DNA of 16,815 nt from Candidatus Peregrinibacteria bacterium (lineage in GTDB: Bacteria; Patescibacteriota; Gracilibacteria; UBA1369; UM-FILTER-53-11). The stretch covers positions 1-16,815 of the forward strand of contig JAHFJU010000027.1 in NCBI GenBank assembly GCA_023245725.1, written 5' to 3'. Each line of letters starts with the position of its first letter. Within the stretch, counting starts at the first letter, position 1. The notes under the pieces are model-generated. The model was given only the letters and a program-made list of their open reading frames with translations, did no database searches and was not told the origin of the DNA. Made by a program: the position numbers and the translations under genes. Shown here piece by piece: positions 1-5,833 of the stretch.

Positions 1-294
1 TACTGCTAAAACAGTACGTATAGAAAGTACGTTACCTAAAATCCTCTCAACACCCTTAATACCCTCACCAGCTTCAACGCGAGCCATCTCTCTCACGGCG
101 ATTGTAAACAAGCCAAAATCGGCAACTATTGCGAAGAGGGCAGTGTAGTCGTAAATCGTTGTGTACTGGCCGTATTCCGTCGGTGTTAAGTAATTTGTAA
201 TGTACTTAATTGAGATCACGCCCAAAATTGCGGTTACAATTTTCCCAACAATTTGCCAGAGAGTATTCGATGCTATTTTTCGTGCGAGAGACAT
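1..294 (-). CDS. Polysaccharide flippase (Wzx/MOP superfamily), N-terminal part, cut by the window edge
   Basis: Reading the minus strand from an ATG at 294 gives 98 open codons that run off the left edge. The protein starts MSLARKIASNTLWQIVGKI, continues through a hydrophobic stretch, then YLTPTEYGQYTTIYDYTALF and DFGLFTIAVREMAR. This pattern (short basic N-terminus, first helix, a GxY motif after a polar loop, then a helix ending DxGL...REMAR) is typical of the start of oligosaccharide/lipid-linked sugar flippases of the MOP superfamily, which move undecaprenyl-linked sugars across the cytoplasmic membrane. Two membrane segments are visible, near residues 10-35 and 44-68; a full protein would have 12-14. 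The gene starts 48 bp after the murD stop on the same strand and no promoter is obvious between them, so co-transcription is likely. Which sugar it moves cannot be told from this part. Confidence 0.78.
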   Translation of the reverse strand, partial: MSLARKIASNTLWQIVGKIVTAILGVISIKYITNYLTPTEYGQYTTIYDYTALFAIVADFGLFTIAVREMARVEAGEGIKGVERILGNVLSIRTVLAV

Positions 295-342
295 TAATTA
301 TTTGATTTAATTATTTACGTTTACGTTCCCTAACCTACCATC

Positions 343-1644
343 TTACTGACTCACAAATTCGCTAAAGATATCCCCGCGCTCAATGTAATTTTTAAACATA
401 CCGAAGCTTGCACACGCAGGCGAAAGAAGAACAACGTCGCCCGGTTCGGCCGTCATTTTCGAGACCATGAACGCCTCTACGAACGTATCCGCTAAAATAA
501 TTTCGAGTGTAGCTGCACGGCCTTTGCAGGCCTTATCTAAAGCCATTTCGAGCTTGTCGCGCGTCTGCCCCATAATCACCACCCTGCGCACATTTTTCTG
601 CCCGGCAATGTGCTGGGCAAGGGGAGCGAAGTCGAGATTTTTATCAGACCCACCCAAAATTACAGTGACTGGTTCCGTAAAACTTTTCAGAGCGGCGATT
701 GTGGTCGATGGATTCGTAGAAGCCGAATCGTCAAAATATTTAACTCCGTCTTTTTCACAGACAAACTGCAATCGGTGGGGGAGTCCTTGCCATGTTTTTA
801 TCGCATGAGTAATCGCGTCTTCGCTTACACCAACACATCGAGCAGCCGCTGCTGCCATCGCAATATTTTTCAAATTATGAACTCCTCTCAATTTTGTATG
901 CAAAACTTTTTCGTCGCCAGTTTTTACAAAAACAACCTTAGCCTTTGTGGATTTTTCAAATCCTCTACTAATCTCATTCTCGTCATCAATTACAGCAAAA
1001 TCGCATACCCCCTGAAATCGCACGACATTTTTTTTCGCCTCATAATACTCATTCAGACTCCCATGCTGATCTTGATGGTCATCGGTAATTCCCAGAACCA
1101 CAGCCACGTGTGGGCTATGCCTTAAATCCTCTAACTGAAAACTCGAAAGCTCCAAAACAACAATGTCATTTTTCGTAACATCATCGAGAAAATCTGTTGG
1201 AGGCACACCAATGTTTCCGCCAAGAAAAACATGGCGACCATTACTTTCATCACCATTACCTCCACCGCGAACCTCAACATCGAAATAAGCCGAAATCATC
1301 TCTGTTATAAGCGATGACGTCGTGCCTTTTCCCTTGGTACCTGTAACGCCAATAATCGGCGCCTGGCACTTCTCAAAGAAATAAGAGGTAACACTGGTCA
1401 ATTTTTCACCAAGATTTTTCAACTCGGGTCGAGTGTAGGCAACACCCGGACTTCTGAAAACCGCATCAAATCCCGCTAAATTTTTAAATGCATTTTTGCC
1501 AAATTGAGACTTTGCCCAAGCAAACTCGGCAGGTAGCTCACCCATTTTTTCATCGCAAATCGTTACATCAGAAACCCCCGATTTTTTAAGGTGTCTGGCA
1601 AGCGACTTTCCCTCAACGCCGAGCCCTAATATGGCAACTTTCAT
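343..1644 (-). CDS. murD: UDP-N-acetylmuramoyl-L-alanine--D-glutamate ligase
   Basis: A 433-residue cytoplasmic Mur ligase that adds D-glutamate to UDP-MurNAc-L-Ala, using ATP, in peptidoglycan precursor synthesis. Length is normal for MurD. Visible motifs: an N-terminal Rossmann-like substrate domain (GLGVEGKS near 7-14); the ATP P-loop GTKGKGTT at 102-109; ELSSFQ at 165-170, characteristic of MurD; DDHQDQH at 188-194 followed by the YEAKK segment (201-205) that carries the usually carbamylated lysine; HNLKN at 256-260; DDSASTNP at 305-312; GGSDKN at 331-336; and the C-terminal SPACASFGMFKN at 408-419. A short Gly/polar insert near 127-140 is a small departure. The start ATG lies only 6 nt after an extended -10 box (TGGTAGAAT), which implies a leaderless mRNA. 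The flippase gene follows on the same strand. Confidence 0.97.
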   Translation of the reverse strand: MKVAILGLGVEGKSLARHLKKSGVSDVTICDEKMGELPAEFAWAKSQFGKNAFKNLAGFDAVFRSPGVAYTRPELKNLGEKLTSVTSYFFEKCQAPIIGVTGTKGKGTTSSLITEMISAYFDVEVRGGGNGDESNGRHVFLGGNIGVPPTDFLDDVTKNDIVVLELSSFQLEDLRHSPHVAVVLGITDDHQDQHGSLNEYYEAKKNVVRFQGVCDFAVIDDENEISRGFEKSTKAKVVFVKTGDEKVLHTKLRGVHNLKNIAMAAAAARCVGVSEDAITHAIKTWQGLPHRLQFVCEKDGVKYFDDSASTNPSTTIAALKSFTEPVTVILGGSDKNLDFAPLAQHIAGQKNVRRVVIMGQTRDKLEMALDKACKGRAATLEIILADTFVEAFMVSKMTAEPGDVVLLSPACASFGMFKNYIERGDIFSEFVSQ

Positions 1645-1650
1645 ATGCGC

Positions 1651-1659
1651 ATTCTACCA
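1651..1659 (-). promoter_or_regulatory. Extended -10 promoter of murD, implying a leaderless mRNA
   Basis: On the minus strand the sequence is TGGTAGAAT, then 6 nt, then the murD ATG. TGnTAGAAT matches an extended -10 element. No good -35 hexamer is seen at 16-18 bp, which extended -10 promoters tolerate. Transcription starting about 7 nt after the box would begin at or next to the A of the start codon. Confidence 0.55.
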
Positions 1660-1667
1660 CCGCGCGG

Positions 1668-1696
1668 TTGAAAAACAGAGCAAAAACTGATATACT
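1668..1696 (+). promoter_or_regulatory. Sigma-70-type promoter of the 102-residue ORF
   Basis: TTGAAA at 1668-1673, a 17-bp spacer, and TATACT at 1691-1696 preceded by TG and one base (extended -10). The match and spacing are near ideal. It sits back to back with the murD promoter, so 1645-1739 is a divergent control region. The predicted leader before the ATG at 1740 is about 36 nt. Confidence 0.65.
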
Positions 1697-1739
1697 GATT
1701 CGAACTGTTATTCAATTTATTATTTAACAAAAGAACACA

Positions 1740-2048
1740 ATGTCGGACTTAATGAATGTTACCCCTCCGCCAGCAACTGAAGAATCGCTTGGTATCGAAG
1801 AGGTAAAAATACCAATTCCAAAAAAGGGGAATGACTCATCACTTCTTTCTCGAACGGCCGAGTCAAATGCAAACAAACTCATAAATGGCACCGACGCAAA
1901 GATCGTTGAGCTCGAAAATGCCGTAAATGCCGATAACGACACACGCCTTTCGGCTGAAGATGCTGCCCTGAATGTAAAAAATCGTGCAAACCGAGGCCCT
2001 GGTTTTAAACAAAACTATGCCGTGAAACCGATTACGCCTAAGTCATAA
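1740..2048 (+). CDS. Hypothetical protein, 102 residues, hydrophilic and probably largely helical/disordered
   Basis: I do not recognise a family. The protein starts MSDLMNVTPPPATEESLGIE, has a Pro-rich N-terminus, then KIPIPKKGNDSSLL, a polar helical middle with regularly placed aliphatic residues (ANKLINGTDAKIVELENAVNA, near 45-65), and a basic Gly/Pro-containing tail (NRANRGPGF...KPITPKS). No signal peptide, membrane segment, metal-binding pattern or catalytic motif is visible. It has a good promoter of its own and is followed 44 bp later by the RNase J gene, with a further -10 box in that gap. Codon choice resembles the neighbouring genes. An overlapping minus-strand frame (1724-1942) is much less convincing because the plus-strand promoter and spacing favour this reading. 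A role as a small RNA- or protein-binding accessory is possible but unproven. Confidence 0.65.
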   Translation: MSDLMNVTPPPATEESLGIEEVKIPIPKKGNDSSLLSRTAESNANKLINGTDAKIVELENAVNADNDTRLSAEDAALNVKNRANRGPGFKQNYAVKPITPKS

Positions 2049-2072
2049 CAGGACTACTGCCCGAACATTGTG

Positions 2073-2078
2073 TATAAT
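2073..2078 (+). promoter_or_regulatory. -10 box upstream of the RNase J gene
   Basis: A consensus TATAAT whose last base is 14 nt before the ATG at 2093. No clear -35 is seen. The predicted leader is only about 7-8 nt, with no Shine-Dalgarno motif in it. Confidence 0.5.
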
Positions 2079-2092
2079 GGTTCCAAAATATT

Positions 2093-4027
2093 ATGTCAGA
2101 TGAAAAATTAGAGGATTGGATTGCAAAAACTCTCGGAGGTATCGACGAACAGAAAGCTGTTTCAGTCGTGCCCCAAAAAGAACAACCCGTTCCCACACAC
2201 AAAGGAGATGAGAAAAGGCATCAGCCAACGCACATCCCCAACGAAAAAAACTTTATTAAGCGTGCAATTAGCGCGGCAAGTGCCACACGGCATCCTGTCG
2301 CAAAAATGCCACATCAAAGCGAGAAATCGGCGAACAACGAAACTCAATCCCACAAAGGAAAGACCGGAACCCTTCGCTGTATCCCGCTTGGCGGGCTCGA
2401 TGAAGTCGGTAAAAACATGATGGTCTTTGAATACGAAAACGACATTGTTATCGTAGATATGGGCTTTCAGTTTCCCGAAGAAGATATGCTAGGCGTTGAT
2501 TATGTAATTCCTGACTGTACTTACTTAAACGACAAAGCTCACAAAGTACGCGGAATTTTAATTACTCACGGCCATCTAGATCATATTGGCGCTATTCCGT
2601 ACATTCTTCCAAAGCTCGGTTTTCCTCCTATTTATGGGGCAAAACTTACAATTGCATTGGTAAAGAAACGTTTAGAGGAGTTTAACATGGTCAAACAGGC
2701 AAAACTCCACGTGATTGACCCGAAAGTTCCCATGAAGCTCGGCCACTTCGGAGTTGATTGGTTCCGTGTGAATCATTCAATACCAGATAGTTGCGGAGTT
2801 GTGCTTTCAACCCCTGCAGGAAAAATTGTTCATACAGGTGACTTCAAATTTGATTTCACTCCAGTATTTCAACACCATGCAGATTATTCAAAAATCGCAG
2901 CCCTATCACAACAGGGGATCGCTGCGCTATTCTCAGATTCTACAAATGCCCTTAAACCTGGAAACACCGTTTCAGAGAAAAAGATCGGAGCAACACTCGA
3001 CGATATTATAGAAAACTCAAAAGGCCGAATTATTATTGCGGCGTTCTCGTCACTAATCGGGCGTATTCAGTACATTGTAAACTCTGCCGCTCGAAACGGT
3101 CGAAAGGTTTATATTTCTGGTCGCTCAATGTCAGACAACATTCAAATTGCCCAAGAATTGAGTTATATAAAGACTCCTCCAGGGCTAATAAATCCTATTA
3201 ATAAAATGGGGCGCATTAAAGATGAGCATTGTTTGATTATTACTACTGGAGCTCAAGGAGAGGCCGCTTCTGCGCTTGCTAGAATGTCTCTCGACGATCA
3301 CCCAAGTGTGAAAATTAAGAAAGGCGATACAATCATTCTTTCGTCATCACCTATCCCAGGGAACGAACGTTCTATTTTTAGTGTTATTAATAACCTGGTT
3401 CGCATGGGCGCAAAGGTAATTTTCAACCAAGTAATGGATGTCCACACTTCTGGCCACGCTCAACGAGAAGACCTAAAACTCATGATAAATTTGGTCAAAC
3501 CACGCTTTTTAGTTCCGGTACATGGAGAGCTATATATGCGCTACGCGCACAGCGAAATTGGCCGTGACCTTGGCATGAAAGAAGAGAACACGCTTATCAT
3601 TGAAAATGGTGACGTTCTCGAAATTCGTAACGGCGAATGTTTTGTAACTGGCGAAAAAGTAAGCGCAAATTACGTAATGATTGATGGAAAAGGCATCGGC
3701 GATGTCGGCGCAGAAATTATTATGGATCGCCAAATAATGTCTGAAAACGGCGTTCTTGTTGTTGTATTTACAGTCGACAGCAATACGAAAAAGCTATTGC
3801 GCGACCCAGACATTATAACTAGAGGATTTATTTATAAGAGCGAAGCTGAGGCTATTGTGAAAGCAATGACAGACCTGTCTCGTCGCTCGTACGAAGAGTC
3901 CTGCGAACGCTGCAAGCCGTGGAAACGCGGCGATATAAAAGCGTTTGTAAAAGGGCAGCTCGAACGATTTACGCATAAAAAAATAGACAGACATCCACTG
4001 GTTCTTCCAATTGTTGTAGAGCTCTAG
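2093..4027 (+). CDS. rnj: Ribonuclease J (metallo-beta-lactamase/beta-CASP RNase)
   Basis: A 644-residue RNase J, a zinc-dependent enzyme with endonuclease and 5'-3' exonuclease activity that matures and degrades RNA in the cytoplasm. The catalytic core starts near residue 92 (TLRCIPLGGLDEVGKNM). Metal-binding motifs are all present: THGHLDHIG at 158-166, VNHSIPDS at 226-233, HTGDFKFD at 247-254 and SDSTNA at 281-286. The beta-CASP part shows SGRSM at 342-346, VHTSGHAQRED at 450-460 and VPVHGE at 474-479. The C-terminal domain follows to 644. The first ~90 residues are a Lys/His/Gln/Pro-rich, probably disordered extension not needed for the fold; core RNase J proteins are usually about 550-560 residues. 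The gene ends 47 bp before a strong intrinsic terminator, so it is the last gene of its unit. Confidence 0.95.
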   Translation: MSDEKLEDWIAKTLGGIDEQKAVSVVPQKEQPVPTHKGDEKRHQPTHIPNEKNFIKRAISAASATRHPVAKMPHQSEKSANNETQSHKGKTGTLRCIPLGGLDEVGKNMMVFEYENDIVIVDMGFQFPEEDMLGVDYVIPDCTYLNDKAHKVRGILITHGHLDHIGAIPYILPKLGFPPIYGAKLTIALVKKRLEEFNMVKQAKLHVIDPKVPMKLGHFGVDWFRVNHSIPDSCGVVLSTPAGKIVHTGDFKFDFTPVFQHHADYSKIAALSQQGIAALFSDSTNALKPGNTVSEKKIGATLDDIIENSKGRIIIAAFSSLIGRIQYIVNSAARNGRKVYISGRSMSDNIQIAQELSYIKTPPGLINPINKMGRIKDEHCLIITTGAQGEAASALARMSLDDHPSVKIKKGDTIILSSSPIPGNERSIFSVINNLVRMGAKVIFNQVMDVHTSGHAQREDLKLMINLVKPRFLVPVHGELYMRYAHSEIGRDLGMKEENTLIIENGDVLEIRNGECFVTGEKVSANYVMIDGKGIGDVGAEIIMDRQIMSENGVLVVVFTVDSNTKKLLRDPDIITRGFIYKSEAEAIVKAMTDLSRRSYEESCERCKPWKRGDIKAFVKGQLERFTHKKIDRHPLVLPIVVEL

Positions 4028-4074
4028 AAAATTGGACACAATTGACCACAAGAAGTGTGAAAAACATAAAAACT

Positions 4075-4096
4075 CCCCGCGAAAGCGGGGTTTTTT
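4075..4096 (+). terminator. Rho-independent terminator after the RNase J gene
   Basis: CCCCGC (4075-4080), loop GAAA (4081-4084), GCGGGG (4085-4090), then six T (4091-4096). A perfect 6-bp G+C stem with a GNRA tetraloop and a U tract, 47 bp past the RNase J stop. Confidence 0.93.
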
Positions 4097-4130
4097 AGTG
4101 CGTATTTGGTGTAGACATTGTTTGTCTATT

Positions 4131-4317
4131 GTTCAAAAGTTCTCTGTTTTGAACATCATTGTTGAAAACTTTTTGAGCAACACCAAAAATTCTTTGAACA
4201 ACGGGTGGTTCAAAAGTGATAATTGTTGTTTGTTTTTACAAAATATAGACAGCTTTGTCCATATGTTCTGCACATAGTTTTGAACCGCATTGAACATACT
4301 TTGAACTAGTTTTGAAC
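4131..4317. repeat. Cluster of eight TTGAAC/GTTCAA-core repeats, four of them helically phased
   Basis: Exact octamers TTTTGAAC or CTTTGAAC occur on the plus strand at 4147-4154, 4192-4199, 4278-4285, 4299-4306 and 4310-4317, a CATTGAAC at 4288-4295, and the inverted GTTCAAAA at 4131-4138 and 4208-4215. The last four plus-strand copies start at 4278, 4288, 4299 and 4310, that is 10, 11 and 11 bp apart, about one helical turn. The other four form two oppositely oriented pairs, each with an 8-bp gap. A decayed pair (GTTGAAAA, TTTTGAGC) lies at 4161-4178. Together these look like binding sites for a protein that polymerises or binds cooperatively on one face of the helix. Confidence 0.8.
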
Positions 4318-4346
4318 ATACAAAATTGTCGCTACTTGTACATATT

Positions 4347-4355
4347 TTATACACA
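4347..4355 (+). promoter_or_regulatory. DnaA box, TTATACACA
   Basis: An exact match to the TTATNCACA DnaA-box consensus, 30 bp after the last phased TTTTGAAC repeat and about 300 bp before dnaN. Confidence 0.6.
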
Positions 4356-4465
4356 CGAACATCGCTATATTCAGCCAATTGAGGCACAAACTCATCGTTG
4401 TTTATAATATTACCAACCTCTATTGTAAGCCATAAAAATCATGTTATTTGAGTAACAGGTTTGAA

Positions 4466-4474
4466 TGTGAATAA
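4466..4474 (-). promoter_or_regulatory. DnaA box, TTATTCACA on the minus strand
   Basis: The plus strand reads TGTGAATAA, the reverse complement of TTATTCACA, an exact match to TTATNCACA. It lies between the first box and the A+T-rich segment before dnaN. Confidence 0.58.
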
Positions 4475-4639
4475 TTTTTTTAGTCGACTCGTGTCTATTG
4501 TTTATATGCTGCTTAAAAATACAATTTAGTTATCTAAATAGTATTTCACAATATTTAACAAAAAATAACAACCCCCTTTCATAATCATCACATTATATAT
4601 ATTTATATTCTTTCTTATTTTCTTTAGTAAGTAATTTTG

Positions 4640-4645
4640 TATAAT
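4640..4645 (+). promoter_or_regulatory. -10 box of dnaN
   Basis: A consensus TATAAT with 11 nt between it and the dnaN ATG at 4657. No strong -35 is visible in the A+T-rich DNA upstream. The predicted leader is about 4-5 nt, close to leaderless. The AGGG directly after the box would lie upstream of or at the transcription start, so it is unlikely to serve as a ribosome-binding site. Confidence 0.5.
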
Positions 4646-4656
4646 AGGGCTACTTT

Positions 4657-5763
4657 ATGAAACTAACGTGTTCCCAGAAAAATCTTAAATTTGCTTTAGA
4701 TATTGTAAGCCTCGCTGTTAATAACTCCTCTACACTTCCAGTTCTTAATAATATTTTACTGAAAGCTTCAAATAAAAAGCTTTTTCTTTCTGCAACCAAT
4801 CTTGAAATTGCGATTAATTACTCGATAGCTGCCGATGTAAAAAACGAAGGGAGTATTACTGTTCCAGCAAAACTTATAGCTAATTATGTTTCGTTGTTAC
4901 AAGACGGCGAAGTTGAGCTTAAGGTAGACGGAAACTACACACTCCAAGTTAAATCAGCAAAATCAAATACTAAAATTAAAGGCATAACTCCTGACGAATT
5001 CCCACTTATTCCAACCGTGGAAAAAGATTTAGCATTTAGTGTTTCTGCAAAGAGTTTCGCCGATGGTGTTAATAACACAGTTTTTTCAGCTGCAATTGGA
5101 GGCTCAAGGCCGATATTATCAGGAGTTTATTTAGTCGGAGAAAAAGACCAACTTACTTTTGTTGCAACAGACAGTTTTAGGCTAGCAGAAAAGAAAATAT
5201 CACTTGCACAAAAATTAGAGCAAAATATTGAATGTGTTATTCCTGTCAGAACAATGTTGGAACTAGCGCATATTTTAAATGATTGCGACGAGAAAGAAGA
5301 GTTATCAATAACTATTTCAAAGAACCAAGTTTTGTTTGCTGTTAACGGAATTGAACTAATTTCAAGACTTATAGAAGGAAAATATCCTGACTATAAACAG
5401 ATAATTCCACGCTCTCATAAAACCAAATTAGAAGTTTCTGTCGACGACTTAACTATTGCTACAAAGCGCGTGAGCCTATTTGCAAAGGAGAATAACAATT
5501 CCATAAAATTGTCTGCAACAAACGACGGAACACTTCAAATAGCCACAGATGAAACTACAATTGGCGAAGAAAAAGCAGATGTTATGGTGAAAATTGAAGG
5601 CGAAGATAATAAAATTGCAATTAATTCACATTATTTACTTGACGTTTTGGGTCATCTTAAAGAGAATGTCGCCATCGAGATGAGCGAAAAGCTCACTCCG
5701 GTAGTTGTCCGACCGCTAAAAGGAGAGGATTATCTGTATATAATTATGCCGCTTAAGGTTTAG
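4657..5763 (+). CDS. dnaN: DNA polymerase III subunit beta (sliding clamp)
   Basis: A 368-residue beta clamp, the normal length. It forms a head-to-tail dimeric ring around DNA and tethers polymerase III and other replication and repair enzymes. Family signs are spread over three repeated clamp domains: the N-terminal MKLTCSQKNLKFALDIVSLA with LPVLNNILLKA (about 27-37) and LSATNLEIAI (44-53); the second domain with FSAAIGGSRPILSGVYL and TFVATDSFRLAEK (about 144-175); the third with ISRLIEGKYPDYKQIIP (about 234-250); and the C-terminal YLYIIMPLKV, matching the usual MPxRL-type end near the protein-binding pocket. The start ATG follows a TATAAT by 11 nt. The upstream DNA carries DnaA boxes and repeats, fitting a dnaN next to the replication origin. 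The mfd gene starts 70 bp downstream, apparently with its own -10 box. Confidence 0.96.
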   Translation: MKLTCSQKNLKFALDIVSLAVNNSSTLPVLNNILLKASNKKLFLSATNLEIAINYSIAADVKNEGSITVPAKLIANYVSLLQDGEVELKVDGNYTLQVKSAKSNTKIKGITPDEFPLIPTVEKDLAFSVSAKSFADGVNNTVFSAAIGGSRPILSGVYLVGEKDQLTFVATDSFRLAEKKISLAQKLEQNIECVIPVRTMLELAHILNDCDEKEELSITISKNQVLFAVNGIELISRLIEGKYPDYKQIIPRSHKTKLEVSVDDLTIATKRVSLFAKENNNSIKLSATNDGTLQIATDETTIGEEKADVMVKIEGEDNKIAINSHYLLDVLGHLKENVAIEMSEKLTPVVVRPLKGEDYLYIIMPLKV

Positions 5764-5806
5764 TCTTGGAGCGGAATTCATAAAATTCAAAGCCGCATGT
5801 CGCGGG

Positions 5807-5812
5807 TATAGT
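5807..5812 (+). promoter_or_regulatory. Possible -10 box of mfd
   Basis: TATAGT ends 21 nt before the mfd ATG at 5834. The -35 region is weak (TTCAAA at 5786-5791 gives a 15-bp spacer). The gap from dnaN also contains an imperfect inverted repeat (GCGGAATT ... AATTC ... CCGC, 5771-5796) without a T tract. Confidence 0.3.
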
Positions 5813-5833
5813 AACTTAAAGTTTACCAAAACC

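Larger units (their letters stand above)
4097..4656. other. Candidate replication origin (oriC) upstream of dnaN
   Basis: This 560-bp non-coding stretch between the RNase J terminator and dnaN has an origin-like layout: a cluster of TTTTGAAC-type repeats (4131-4317), two perfect DnaA boxes of the TTATNCACA type (4347-4355 plus strand, 4466-4474 minus strand), a one-mismatch box (4266-4274, TTCTGCACA), then a very A+T-rich segment from about 4500 to 4655 that could be the unwinding element, ending at dnaN. Open frames here are short and lack good starts. Bacterial origins very often lie next to dnaA-dnaN; dnaA is not present here, which is the main weakness. The alternative is that the repeats are operators for dnaN. 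Confidence 0.55.

Noticed and set aside
467..1125. Plus-strand frames inside murD
   Set aside because: murD is intact with all family motifs; the plus-strand translations are antisense shadows.
1724..1942. 72-codon minus-strand frame over the 102-residue ORF
   Set aside because: Shadow of the plus-strand ORF, which has its own near-ideal promoter; the minus translation is Ser/Phe-rich low complexity.
4056..4064. TGTGAAAAA as a third DnaA box
   Set aside because: One mismatch to TGTGNATAA and located before the RNase J terminator, outside the candidate origin; likely chance.
4032..4387. Overlapping short frames on both strands between the RNase J gene and dnaN
   Set aside because: They cross the RNase J terminator or the repeat cluster, give Asn/Phe/Cys-rich translations without any family likeness, and lack promoters.
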